A stretch of DNA of 64,000 bases from Gammaproteobacteria bacterium (GTDB lineage Bacteria > Pseudomonadota > Gammaproteobacteria > HTCC5015). This document shows, piece after piece, positions 7,899-16,666 of the stretch (its first letter is position 1; each line of letters opens with the position of its first letter). The position numbers were made by a program, and so were the translations under genes. The DNA is taken from NCBI GenBank assembly GCA_013817245.1, contig JACDDA010000002.1:1-64000 (forward strand), given 5' to 3'. The notes under the pieces are model-generated. The model was not told the DNA's origin. It ran no database searches and saw only the letters and a list, made by a program, of their open reading frames with translations.

Positions 7899-8897
7899 AT
7901 GACGACTTACTCAATTCCCAGCCCTAGCGAACAAAGCATTCCTCAAACCGAGAATTTTTTTAAATTCGTGTTGCTGATGGTTTTATTGCAAGCTAGTTTT
8001 TATGTCACGGATTACACGTTGGATCATTTTGCGCTGCAATGGGCTGCGATCGGGCGCATGTTATTTATTGGCAGCATGGCCGTCATGAATGGCTTTTTGA
8101 TTATTGGTCTGGGCGTGTTAGCGCATGACGCAGTACACAAAGTGCTGTTTCGTAATTTGACGCTGAATGAATGGGTCGGCGGGATCGCGACGGGGTTTGT
8201 AATGGTGCCTTTTTATGCTAATCGACAATTTCATTTAACGCATCATCGTTACGCGCATCAGCCTGAGCTTGATCCTGAAAACGAAATGCACAGTCCTTCA
8301 TTTTGGTACGCCGCAACGATTGGCGCGACCATGGGTTTATATCTACAATATAAAATATTTTTTATCGATTTATTCACGCGCTTATTCGATGCGCGTTATA
8401 CCGGCGCATTATTAAAAGACATTACGTTTCTTTTGTTGGCTGCCGGGTTTTATTTTATTTTGCCTACTTTATGGGGTGTGAATTTATTATTTACCTCGGT
8501 AGCGACTTTATTAACTTTTCCGCTGGTATTTTCGTATCGCGCTTTATCCGATCATTATGGAATTCCCGCAGTTGCACGCAAATCGCAACAACGCGAATAT
8601 ATTACCGATGGGACTGCATGGTATAGCGAAACCGATCCGATAAAAGTAACCGGTTGGGTGGTGCTCACGCATCCGTGGTTAGAATGGTTATGGAGCAGCG
8701 TGAATTATCACGAGGTGCATCATAAATATCCGTATTTATCGCACCAACATTTAAAAACAGTTTTTGAAAACACGCGCTCGCAGGTTCCGTACATGGTGAT
8801 TAACGGTTATAGCGCATCATTATGGAATTTATACAAACGGCCTTATTACGAATCGCCAGAACAAGCCCAAACATTTTTAACTGTAAAATCTAATTAG
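7899..8897 (+). CDS. Membrane fatty acid desaturase family protein
   Basis: This 332-residue integral membrane protein has the three histidine clusters of the diiron membrane desaturase/hydroxylase superfamily: HDAVH (about 77), HLTHHRYAH (about 108) and YHEVHHKYP (about 268). Hydrophobic segments precede and separate them. The superfamily includes acyl-lipid desaturases, carotenoid ketolases and alkane hydroxylases. Layout and length fit the FA_desaturase type but the substrate cannot be assigned. The end overlaps the convergent small Cys protein gene by 4 bases. Confidence 0.85.
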   Translation: MTTYSIPSPSEQSIPQTENFFKFVLLMVLLQASFYVTDYTLDHFALQWAAIGRMLFIGSMAVMNGFLIIGLGVLAHDAVHKVLFRNLTLNEWVGGIATGFVMVPFYANRQFHLTHHRYAHQPELDPENEMHSPSFWYAATIGATMGLYLQYKIFFIDLFTRLFDARYTGALLKDITFLLLAAGFYFILPTLWGVNLLFTSVATLLTFPLVFSYRALSDHYGIPAVARKSQQREYITDGTAWYSETDPIKVTGWVVLTHPWLEWLWSSVNYHEVHHKYPYLSHQHLKTVFENTRSQVPYMVINGYSASLWNLYKRPYYESPEQAQTFLTVKSN

Positions 8898-9088
8898 AGC
8901 GCTTTGCTTTTAGTGGCAGCACAACGCTGACAGCGATACAGCGTCACCAGCTTGCCTTGTTTTACGTCGAATTGTTTTTCTTGAACAATTTGCCATTTAT
9001 GAAATCCGTTTAAACATAAAATTTTATTTTTATGCTTATCCGCTAGTTTGATTTGCGGAGGTTTTTTAAATGGAATGATATCGCCCAT
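8894..9088 (-). CDS. Small conserved protein with CxxC
   Basis: This 64-residue basic protein has one Cys near the middle (KILCLNGFHKW) and a C-terminal RCQRC pair, suggesting a small metal site or zinc ribbon. Its N-terminus (MGDIIPFKKPP) is soluble. I do not recognise a function. The reading frame is supported by the ordered Cys/Trp/His motif and an ATG start. Confidence 0.6.
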   Translation of the reverse strand: MGDIIPFKKPPQIKLADKHKNKILCLNGFHKWQIVQEKQFDVKQGKLVTLYRCQRCAATKSKAL

Positions 9089-9173
9089 ATCACATACTCG
9101 TGTAGATCAGCGCGCTTCTGCATGTTGGATACATATTGCACCATGTTGCATAAGCGCGCTTTATTGCCAATGA

Positions 9174-11225
9174 TTATAAAACTACCAGCGCATCTAAGGC
9201 TAAAACGCCATTAGGTAATGCGCGCACCGGATTAATATCAAGTTCTTTTATTTCTGGGTGTTCACACAACAAACGCGAAACGGATACTAACGCTTGCGCT
9301 AACGCTTTTTTATCTTTCGCTGGCGCACCACGCCAACCGTCTAACAACGCTTTGCCGCGCAAACTTTCAATCATTTCTTCTGCATCAACAATATCTAATG
9401 GCGCCAAGCGCGTGCAAACATCTTTAATCGCTTCTGCTTCCGTACCACCCAAACCTAATAATACGGTGGGGCCGAATACGGGATCTTGCAAACCACCAAT
9501 AATTAAATCAACGCCACTGCTCGCCATTTCTTCTACAAAATAACCGCGTTTTTTGTTGCTGCTCTCGATCGCATCAATTGCATCTAGGGCTTTGTTAAAT
9601 TGTTCTTCATTGCTGATTTTTAAATGTACGCCGCCTACATCGGATTTATGCGTAATGGTTCCGTCTAATACTTTTACTACTAAAGGCGGACGAAATTTTG
9701 AAAATGCAACTTGTGCTTCAGCGCGGGTCCAACAGGCTGCGGAATGCGGAGTTTTAAAACCGTATTCATTTAATAATGTTTTACCTTGATGCTCATCTAA
9801 AGCATTACCAATATCCACTTTTAATGCGGCTTTGGGTTTAGCTGTTTCGCTTTTGCCATAACGACTACGACGATGCGCATATTTTGCATCATTAACTAAT
9901 GCAATCACGGCGCGCGCGGCGCGTTCAGGTGATGCAAACGCCGGCACACCTAAATTATTTAATGCTTTTAAAGTAGGATCTATTTCTTCAGGCAAACCTT
10001 GCGTGCCAAATATTAAGGGTTGTTTAACAACACCTTGAGCTTTTGTGAAAACATCCACTGGATCAATGGCGGCAGCCTCGGCAATCGCGTAGGTGATGGT
10101 TGCATCAATCGCGGGATCTTGATTAATGATTTGCAAAATTTCAGCAAACGCAGGCGACGGACGACCCGTGTCGACCGGATTTTTAATATACGTCAGCGGC
10201 GGCAAATGTTCGGCGATTTTTTTAACCGTAGCATCAGACAAATCTGGCATTTCAACGTGTTGTGATTTTAATTGATCCAAAATCAACAAAGCAGGACCTG
10301 CTTGGCCAGTTAATAATGCAATGCCGGGATTTGCTTTTGGTGTTAAACGTCGACGCGCTAATGCGCTTACTGCATCGGCTAATTCATGCGTGCTATCAAC
10401 CACTACTGCACCGGCTTGTTTTAATGCAGAAATTTTTAAATCATAAGAGCCAGCCAAGTTGCCAGTGTGCGATTGCGCAAATGCGCCCACATCAGCGCGA
10501 CCAATCGTAATCGCAACCACAGGTTTTTTCAGTGTGGCTTTGCTAATTGCATTAAATAATTTGCGGCCATCAGCAATGCCTTCTAAGTGCAACGCGATGG
10601 CTTTGGTTGCAGGATCATCCGCTAAAAATTCAATCACGTCCGCCGCATCAACATCCACAGCATTGCCTAAACCTACGGATAAACTAACGCCTAAACCTAA
10701 ATGATGAATTAAAAATGCAACGGTTAAATTCACGCCGCCACTTTGCGCCACAACTGCGATATCGCCTGCGGCAATTTTATCGATGCCAGGCACGAAACAA
10801 ACTGATGCGCCTACTGCTGGACGTAAAAATCCTGAGGTGTTAGGGCCGAGCAAACGAATGTTGTTGTCATGACAAATTTTTAAAATATCATTTTGTAATT
10901 TCAAACCTTCTTCGCCGGATTCACCAAAACCACCGCTGACAATTAACGCTGCGCCTAATTTTGCTTTTGCGCCATCTTGTAATGCGCCCACGCAGGCAGC
11001 AGCAGGAATCGCAAGTAATGCTAAATCAACTGGCTGACCAATTGCTTCTAATGATGGATACGCTTTGTGGCCGAGAATTTCATCGGCTTTTGGATTGATC
11101 GGATACACTTTGCCTGGAAAATTGGCTAACGCTTTTACCGCTTCATAACCCGCTTTGCCGGGTGACGCTGATGCGCCGATGATGGCGATGGATTTAGGAT
11201 TAAATAATCTAGCTAATGTCGTCAT
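9174..11225 (-). CDS. ADP-forming acyl/aryl-CoA ligase (single chain, alpha-beta fusion)
   Basis: This 683-residue NDP-forming CoA ligase has a CoA-binding Rossmann domain first (IAIIGASASPGKAGYEA). The succinyl-CoA-synthetase-like domain carries SHTGNLAGS, whose His253 is at the family's phosphohistidine position, followed by a linker. The C-terminal ATP-grasp domain (VVKVLDGTITHKSDVGGVHL, and ELDINPV near the end) completes it. The family makes acyl-CoA from an acid, ATP and CoA, releasing ADP. As last gene of the gentisate operon it most likely activates an aromatic acid, but this is inferred from context; acetyl- or other short acyl-CoA ligases share the architecture. Confidence 0.85.
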   Translation of the reverse strand: MTTLARLFNPKSIAIIGASASPGKAGYEAVKALANFPGKVYPINPKADEILGHKAYPSLEAIGQPVDLALLAIPAAACVGALQDGAKAKLGAALIVSGGFGESGEEGLKLQNDILKICHDNNIRLLGPNTSGFLRPAVGASVCFVPGIDKIAAGDIAVVAQSGGVNLTVAFLIHHLGLGVSLSVGLGNAVDVDAADVIEFLADDPATKAIALHLEGIADGRKLFNAISKATLKKPVVAITIGRADVGAFAQSHTGNLAGSYDLKISALKQAGAVVVDSTHELADAVSALARRRLTPKANPGIALLTGQAGPALLILDQLKSQHVEMPDLSDATVKKIAEHLPPLTYIKNPVDTGRPSPAFAEILQIINQDPAIDATITYAIAEAAAIDPVDVFTKAQGVVKQPLIFGTQGLPEEIDPTLKALNNLGVPAFASPERAARAVIALVNDAKYAHRRSRYGKSETAKPKAALKVDIGNALDEHQGKTLLNEYGFKTPHSAACWTRAEAQVAFSKFRPPLVVKVLDGTITHKSDVGGVHLKISNEEQFNKALDAIDAIESSNKKRGYFVEEMASSGVDLIIGGLQDPVFGPTVLLGLGGTEAEAIKDVCTRLAPLDIVDAEEMIESLRGKALLDGWRGAPAKDKKALAQALVSVSRLLCEHPEIKELDINPVRALPNGVLALDALVVL

Positions 11226-11266
11226 ATTAAAAGTCCACTCTAATATTAAATTTTAATTTGCTTTAT

Positions 11267-11911
11267 TTATTCGGCATCCGGCTGCGCTTCAGGCGCGGCT
11301 TGTTTGAATGCGTCAAACTGCACTAATGCGTCATTGATGCGCGACAAATGCGGATAAGCATTCATGTCACATTTAAAACGCTTCGCGTTATAAACTTGCG
11401 GCACTAAACATACGTCGGCCATAGTAATGGTATCGCCAAAACAATATTTGCCTGCGTGTCGACTGACTAATTCTTCTAAACCTATAAAACCTTCTGTGAC
11501 CCAATGTTGATACCACGTGTTCGCGGTATCTTCGTCATGTTTCAAAGTGGTTTTTAGATAATTTAAGACGCGTAAATTATTGAGCGGATGAATTTCGCAA
11601 GCAATGGCTTGTGCCATGGCGCGTACGTGCGCGCGGGCAACAATATCCGTCGGTAATAATTTCGCAGTGTTGGGATACGCTTCATCGAGATATTCAATGA
11701 TCGCGAGTGATTGTCCTAACGCATTGCCGTTATCTTCTAAAGCCGGCACTAAACCCATGGGATTTAAAGCAAGATATTCTGGTTTTTTATGTTGACCACC
11801 ATCTTTACGAAAATGCACAAAATGGGGTTCGTAACTTAAACCTTTATGATTCAGCGCAATGCGCACGCGATATGCGGCGGAGCTACGAAAGAAAGTATAG
11901 AGTTTTAACAT
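11267..11911 (-). CDS. Zeta-class GST, probable maleylpyruvate isomerase
   Basis: This 214-residue protein has a thioredoxin-fold N-terminal GST domain with the zeta-class signature SSAAYRVRIAL (about 10-20), NPMGLVPAL and QSLAIIEYLDE, and a helical C-terminal domain. Zeta GSTs isomerise maleylacetoacetate or maleylpyruvate using glutathione. No homogentisate gene is nearby, while gentisate dioxygenase and fumarylpyruvate hydrolase are in the same operon. Conversion of maleylpyruvate to fumarylpyruvate is therefore the likely step. Sequence alone does not separate the two substrates. Confidence 0.85.
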   Translation of the reverse strand: MLKLYTFFRSSAAYRVRIALNHKGLSYEPHFVHFRKDGGQHKKPEYLALNPMGLVPALEDNGNALGQSLAIIEYLDEAYPNTAKLLPTDIVARAHVRAMAQAIACEIHPLNNLRVLNYLKTTLKHDEDTANTWYQHWVTEGFIGLEELVSRHAGKYCFGDTITMADVCLVPQVYNAKRFKCDMNAYPHLSRINDALVQFDAFKQAAPEAQPDAE

Positions 11912-11956
11912 GATGAGCTCTCCTTAAATACGGTAGATAATTTTTTAATTAATATT

Positions 11957-12385
11957 CTAGTCTTCTAGTTCAACAAATCTTTTTATGAAGGCTTCTGGTA
12001 AAGGTAGCGCTACTAACTTACCCACATTTACAGGATCGTTTATTCCCCAAAAACGGGTTTCAGTACCTTCAACGGCCACGACACCTTGATTGATAACGCG
12101 ATGTTGTAATTCAAAGGTGCGCTCGCGCCATGATGTTAGTCGTGTTTCGATGGTTAGCGGTTCGCAATAACGACAAGGGGCGCGAAATTTAGCATTCACA
12201 TCTACTAATGGAATGCCCACCGTGTTGTATTGTTGCATTGCTTGCGGAATAGGCAAATCGATAGCTGCAAAATAAGCCCAGGCCGCACGATCAAACCAAC
12301 GGAAATAATTTGGATAAAACAAAATGCCGGCGTTATCGCATTCGCCCCATTCGGCAGTGAAGGTTTGTATTTGAGTGCGTTTCAT
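11957..12385 (-). CDS. Hotdog acyl-CoA thioesterase, 4-hydroxybenzoyl-CoA thioesterase type
   Basis: This 142-residue single-hotdog protein has the active-site segment WGECDNAGILFYPNYFRWFD (about 13-32). Asp17 sits at the position of the catalytic Asp17 of Pseudomonas 4-hydroxybenzoyl-CoA thioesterase. The family hydrolyses aryl- or acyl-CoA esters in the cytoplasm. Placed between CoA ligase and gentisate dioxygenase genes, it probably frees gentisate from gentisyl-CoA so that ring cleavage can follow. Substrate is inferred from context only. Confidence 0.85.
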   Translation of the reverse strand: MKRTQIQTFTAEWGECDNAGILFYPNYFRWFDRAAWAYFAAIDLPIPQAMQQYNTVGIPLVDVNAKFRAPCRYCEPLTIETRLTSWRERTFELQHRVINQGVVAVEGTETRFWGINDPVNVGKLVALPLPEAFIKRFVELED

Positions 12386-12443
12386 CGGTGTTGTGTTATC
12401 AGCCGACTAAACGGTCGACTGATAACAATCTGCCATGTATTAA

Positions 12444-13133
12444 TTAAACGATTTTGGTAACTAACATTTCGTCGATGCCTTCAATACCACCAGTAATGGT
12501 ATCGCCAACTTTTACAGCGCCAACGCCAGCAGGTGTGCCGGTGTAAATTAAATCGCCAGCTTGTAATTTGAAAAATTTCGATAAGATAGAAACGATTTCC
12601 GCTGTATCCCAAATTAACTCTTTCAAATCCGCTTCTTGACGGGTTTCATTATTTACTTTCAACCAAATCTTGCCAGATTCTAAATGACCAACTTGGCTAA
12701 CAGGATAAATTTTGGTGATCGGTGCAGATAAATCGAAAGCTTTGCCCGCATCCCATGGACGACCTTGTTCACGCGCAACTAATTGTAAATCACGACGTGT
12801 TAAATCGTTACCAACGGCATAACCATATATATAGTCTTTGGCTTTTTCGATCGGCACATTCACGGCTTCTTTACCAATCGCAATGACTAATTCAATTTCG
12901 TGATGAAAGTTTTCGGTTTCAGTTGCATAAGGAACATCAACATTGTTTGCAACAACTGCATCAGCTGGTTTGCAAAAAAAGAATGGCGGATCGCGCTCAG
13001 GATCTTTGCCCATTTCACGCGCATGCGCAGCGTAGTTACGACCCACGCAATAAATGCGATGGACAGGAAAACGATCTTTAGTGCCAGCAACTTCAACGCT
13101 GGGAATTTCAGTGGCGGGAACAACGTAACCCAT
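12444..13133 (-). CDS. Fumarylacetoacetate hydrolase family, probable fumarylpyruvate hydrolase
   Basis: This 229-residue protein is the length of the short FAH-family enzymes. Key motifs are YCVGRNYAAHAREMG, FFFCKPADAV, the metal-binding HHEIELVIAIG (ExE), GNDLTRRDLQ and YTGTPAGVGAV. NagK-type fumarylpyruvate hydrolases have this size and split fumarylpyruvate into fumarate and pyruvate. The operon position, between the dioxygenase and the isomerase, fits the last step of the gentisate route. Isomerase or decarboxylase activity as in other FAH proteins cannot be ruled out. Confidence 0.87.
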   Translation of the reverse strand: MGYVVPATEIPSVEVAGTKDRFPVHRIYCVGRNYAAHAREMGKDPERDPPFFFCKPADAVVANNVDVPYATETENFHHEIELVIAIGKEAVNVPIEKAKDYIYGYAVGNDLTRRDLQLVAREQGRPWDAGKAFDLSAPITKIYPVSQVGHLESGKIWLKVNNETRQEADLKELIWDTAEIVSILSKFFKLQAGDLIYTGTPAGVGAVKVGDTITGGIEGIDEMLVTKIV

Positions 13134-13264
13134 GTGAATCTCCTTTAAAAAATCATGAACAATATAAATGTATATAAATCTGCGATCTCAGCATGCCCAA
13201 TGAATGAGCAGATGACAGATGATCACAGCACAAGAAAGGTGGCGTAGTTTAGCGGTTTGCTACT

Positions 13265-13831
13265 TTAAAAGACATAGAACGTCGCGTTGCTCACTGACAA
13301 CGGCCAACGACCTGCAGTAAATAAACGTAAACGCGCCATGAAAGGATGCCCTTCGCCTGCATCATTCAACATCGCTAAGGCTGCTTGAAAACACGCTTGT
13401 GACGCCGAACCCGCTGCCACTCGACTTAAGTTTTGATCTGCAACACCCATACGCGCTGCTGCTAATGCGGCATGGCCATGCACATGTTCCGCCGACATTT
13501 CATTTACTTCAGTAAGCAACATCAACAAAGCGTATTCGCCGATTGTTTTGCTGGCTTTTTCAAATAATTCTTTGCGTTGTTTCTCTTCCGCTTTCCACCA
13601 AAATTGATCCCATTCAGGATCCATCGTGATGCGCCGCGCTTCCGACCAATTCGCTACTGCTTTTACACTGTACGAAGCAAAACCAATTGTTTTGATGTAT
13701 TGCTCAGCATCGTGTTGCTCGGTTTCAACCATAGGCTCGCCTACTGCTGTAAACCAACTGGCTTCATTAATATCATCGTATAAGCGCTGCAATTTTTTTT
13801 GCTGCGCGGCAAGATCTAACACTGCTGGCAT
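13265..13831 (-). CDS. Unrecognised helical protein, candidate partner subunit of the diiron oxygenase
   Basis: This 188-residue mostly helical soluble protein is rich in Ala, Glu and Trp (PEWDQFWWKAEEKQRKELFEK is the most striking stretch). It is encoded 30 bp after the gentisate dioxygenase gene. I do not recognise a family. It has no clean pair of ExxH motifs as in PaaA, so an iron-free structural subunit, as PaaC is to PaaA, is a reasonable guess. A single AEHVHGH segment near residue 114 might bind metal. Function is open; operon membership is its strongest evidence. Confidence 0.6.
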   Translation of the reverse strand: MPAVLDLAAQQKKLQRLYDDINEASWFTAVGEPMVETEQHDAEQYIKTIGFASYSVKAVANWSEARRITMDPEWDQFWWKAEEKQRKELFEKASKTIGEYALLMLLTEVNEMSAEHVHGHAALAAARMGVADQNLSRVAAGSASQACFQAALAMLNDAGEGHPFMARLRLFTAGRWPLSVSNATFYVF

Positions 13832-13861
13832 ATCAACTCGCTTAATTCGTTAGAGATATTA

Positions 13862-14920
13862 TTAACGTGAGACGGGGCTTTTTTCTTCGCGCCATATACC
13901 AATTTTTTCTTGCACTACACGATCAGAATAACTAAACAACACCGCATCTTCTGGCACTTCGTGATAATGGAAAGTCCAATTTGGAATGGTGAATACATCA
14001 TGCGCTTTCCAATGGAATGTCTGATCGCCAATCACCGTTTTACCGCTGCCTTCAACAACAACATAAACCGTTGCATCAGTAGAACGATAGGGCAAAGTTT
14101 TAAAATCTTTTGGCAATAACTGCATGCTGGTTGCAATGCTTGGCATTGCCCAACCACCCGTAATTGGATTGACGTATTTTAATTTAATGCCGTGCCACGG
14201 ATCCCATTCCGCCGCGTTACGCAAGGTTTCTAAGGCTTCGCGGGTGCGGGTGTACGGATAATTAAAGACCGGTGAATTTAAATTTTTTGGTTTGTAATCA
14301 ATCGGCAATAAACCTGAGCCGTAACGCGCTAAAGCATCACCTTCTGGACGACTAACATCTTGCATTGGCTTACCTAAATCTTCTGCGAAACCGGCGCCGA
14401 AGAAATGCACGAGTTCAATATCTAAGCCATCTAACCAAATAACAGGTTCGTTTACTTCGCTGCCGTGATCGTGCCATGTCCATGCGGGCGTAATAATAAA
14501 ATCGCCTGGATGCATAATGGTTTTTTCGCCATCAACCGCGGTGTATGCGCCGCTACCTTCGATAATAAAACGTAAAGCCGATTGCGAATGACGATGGCTT
14601 GGCGCAACTTCACCGGGCAAAATTAATTGCAGCCCAGCATATAACGAATTAGTGATTTTAGAATCACCACGGAATTCTGGATTTTCTAAAATCAATACGC
14701 GACGAATCGCTTCTTCTGCGGTAATTAAGGTGCCTGCTTCCATCAAATGTTTACGCAGCACACTGTAATCCCAATGCGCAGGTTTGCCTTTGATGATCGG
14801 CGTGGGCGTGACCAATGCGTGCAGAATTTCCCACAGCGGAGTCAGGTTATCCGCGGAAATTTTGTTGTAGTACGACTTACGCACCTGTTGCATTTCTTGA
14901 TCAGCGGGCTTGTTCATCAC
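13862..14920 (-). CDS. Gentisate 1,2-dioxygenase
   Basis: This 352-residue bicupin dioxygenase cleaves gentisate between C1 and C2 to maleylpyruvate using Fe(II) and O2. The first cupin holds the iron ligand pattern HRHSQSALRFIIEGSGAYT (His109, His111) and a later His150 (TWHDHGSE). The second cupin (about 268-340) carries VYVVVEGSGKTVIGD without a full ligand set, as in the family. The length is typical (about 340-370). The neighbouring isomerase and hydrolase genes complete the pathway to fumarate and pyruvate. Start at the first of two Met; either is possible. Confidence 0.92.
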   Translation of the reverse strand: MMNKPADQEMQQVRKSYYNKISADNLTPLWEILHALVTPTPIIKGKPAHWDYSVLRKHLMEAGTLITAEEAIRRVLILENPEFRGDSKITNSLYAGLQLILPGEVAPSHRHSQSALRFIIEGSGAYTAVDGEKTIMHPGDFIITPAWTWHDHGSEVNEPVIWLDGLDIELVHFFGAGFAEDLGKPMQDVSRPEGDALARYGSGLLPIDYKPKNLNSPVFNYPYTRTREALETLRNAAEWDPWHGIKLKYVNPITGGWAMPSIATSMQLLPKDFKTLPYRSTDATVYVVVEGSGKTVIGDQTFHWKAHDVFTIPNWTFHYHEVPEDAVLFSYSDRVVQEKIGIWREEKSPVSR

Positions 14921-14987
14921 ACTACTCCTGTTTCGGTTGTATTCTGCACGTCATCAATTACTGACATTACTTCATTTTGGAAAACTA

Positions 14988-15695
14988 TTACGCCGCTAAT
15001 TTCACTTCTGGCATTACTAAACCATATTTATCAGCAGCTTCTTTAGCGCGAACTAAAAAGTCTTCCACCATTTCTTCGTTCTTACGTTGCTTAATGCCCC
15101 ATTTACGGTACATGTCGTTGTTCTTAGAATTTGGTGCGCCAAAAAACGGTGGTAACAATGGGATGTAACGATTCATCGCTTCTTGTACCGCTTTTCTGCC
15201 TTCTTCGGTTTTGATCAATTCACCAACGAATTCAACGCCGAAGTCATGATGGAAACGTTCTTCCGGCATCGTTGAACGCGCTAAATTGCGCAAAGGATGG
15301 AATGGGCAATGCAACAAATCTTCTACTTGCAAAATTTCTGCTAAGTCAGCAAACATTTTGATCACGCAGAATTCAGCCCAACTGGTTAATTCAAATTCAA
15401 AAATAGTGTTGTGCGCTTTATCGCGACCTGGTTCTAACTGTGCTTCAGGAATGCCGATTTTGTCGCCGAGTTCACGGAAACGCACGTGATGCGCATATTC
15501 TTCCATCGCTACACGGCAGGTTAACCATTTAGCATACGGAGTAGGTGCAAGTGCAATAGCAGGTTCATCAAATGCGCGCGCGCCTTGTAATTCATTTACT
15601 GAATGGCTGCGAACGATTTTGCGAACGGCATCTTTGAATTCTTGTGGTGCGCTTTCGAATTCTTCGATAGTTTTAATTTCGATTTGTGCTGACAT
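14988..15695 (-). CDS. PaaA/BoxB-like diiron oxygenase (candidate aryl-CoA hydroxylase)
   Basis: This 235-residue ferritin-like four-helix protein is related to the phenylacetyl-CoA epoxidase catalytic subunit PaaA. Two ExxH iron motifs are visible, MEEYAHH (Glu66, His69) and MPEERFHHD (Glu146, His149), 80 residues apart. PaaA has ligands Glu72/His75 and Glu155/His158, almost the same spacing. Glu35 and Asp117 fit the remaining two ligands. The family oxidises the ring of CoA-bound aromatics, so with a CoA ligase, a reductase and a thioesterase in the operon this is the likely ring hydroxylase or epoxidase. It is shorter than PaaA (about 310 residues), and no paaBCD genes are present. Confidence 0.82.
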   Translation of the reverse strand: MSAQIEIKTIEEFESAPQEFKDAVRKIVRSHSVNELQGARAFDEPAIALAPTPYAKWLTCRVAMEEYAHHVRFRELGDKIGIPEAQLEPGRDKAHNTIFEFELTSWAEFCVIKMFADLAEILQVEDLLHCPFHPLRNLARSTMPEERFHHDFGVEFVGELIKTEEGRKAVQEAMNRYIPLLPPFFGAPNSKNNDMYRKWGIKQRKNEEMVEDFLVRAKEAADKYGLVMPEVKLAA

Positions 15696-15727
15696 AGTAT
15701 TACCTCCAGAAAAATAATTAAATTTAC

Positions 15728-16666
15728 TTAAACGACAGGTTCGTAATTGAATGCGTCGAGATCCGTTGATAGATCAACAAACTTCGGCACAAAGTCTTCT
15801 TTCATTTGATCCGCCAGCTGCGCTGCTGTCCATTCACCTTCGGCTGGTTTCAGCACGCAGGCAATCGGACGTGGTTGCGAGAACAAAAATATTTCGCGGC
15901 CACGTGCGCCAAACAATTGCCCAGAAATAGCTTGTGCTTCAGGCGAACATAAAAATGCAACGAAGCCGCCCACATGCGCAGCATCAATTTTTTGCGCACG
16001 GGTTTTGTATTCACCTTCGGGCACTAAATCGGTTACGCGGGTTGCCGCAAACGGACAAATTGCATTCGCTGTAACATTCGAACGACTCATTTCTTGCGCG
16101 GTGACGCGTGTCAAACTAAACAAACCGCCTTTTGCACTGGCGTAATTGGAAGTGCCCACGTTACCGTATAAACCCGCCGTCGATAACATGTTAACAACTC
16201 GTCCCCATTGATAACTTTCGCCGCCGCGACCCGACTTTGCTTGATCACGTAATACGGGCGTCGCTGCATTTAATAAATAATACGCAGCCGATAAATTATT
16301 TTGCATAACGCGATCCCAATCGGCGGGATTACCTTTAAACAACATGGCATCACGCAAAATTGCGGCGTTGTTAACAATGATGTCAACGCCGCCAAAAGTG
16401 TCTAGCGCTAATTTCACCGCAGCTTGCGCAGCAGCTGGACTCGCCATATTTTGCGTAAACGCGATCGTGTTCGCGCCTAATGTTTTTGCTAATGCTTGTG
16501 CTACGTTCGCATCTTCGCCGTCACCATTTACGGCGGCGCCGTTATCCGCAATAACAACACTCGCGCCCCGCGCATGTAATGCTTCAACAATGGCTTTACC
16601 AATGCCGCGCGCGCCACCGGTAACAATCGCCACTCGGCCTTGTAATGATTTTGTTTCTGTTGTCAT
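15728..16666 (-). CDS. Short-chain dehydrogenase/reductase
   Basis: This 312-residue classical SDR has the cofactor motif TGGARGIG (16-23), NNAA (99-102) and the catalytic Ser162, Tyr175 and Lys179 (YASAK). The chain is longer than a plain SDR, with a tail of about 60 residues (RPIACVLKPAEGEW onward) like that in 3-hydroxyacyl-CoA-dehydrogenase-type SDRs. It overlaps the reductase gene by 4 bases and lies 33 bp before the diiron oxygenase gene, so the three are co-expressed. It may oxidise a dihydrodiol- or hydroxyacyl-CoA intermediate, which is inference only. Confidence 0.85.
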   Translation of the reverse strand: MTTETKSLQGRVAIVTGGARGIGKAIVEALHARGASVVIADNGAAVNGDGEDANVAQALAKTLGANTIAFTQNMASPAAAQAAVKLALDTFGGVDIIVNNAAILRDAMLFKGNPADWDRVMQNNLSAAYYLLNAATPVLRDQAKSGRGGESYQWGRVVNMLSTAGLYGNVGTSNYASAKGGLFSLTRVTAQEMSRSNVTANAICPFAATRVTDLVPEGEYKTRAQKIDAAHVGGFVAFLCSPEAQAISGQLFGARGREIFLFSQPRPIACVLKPAEGEWTAAQLADQMKEDFVPKFVDLSTDLDAFNYEPVV

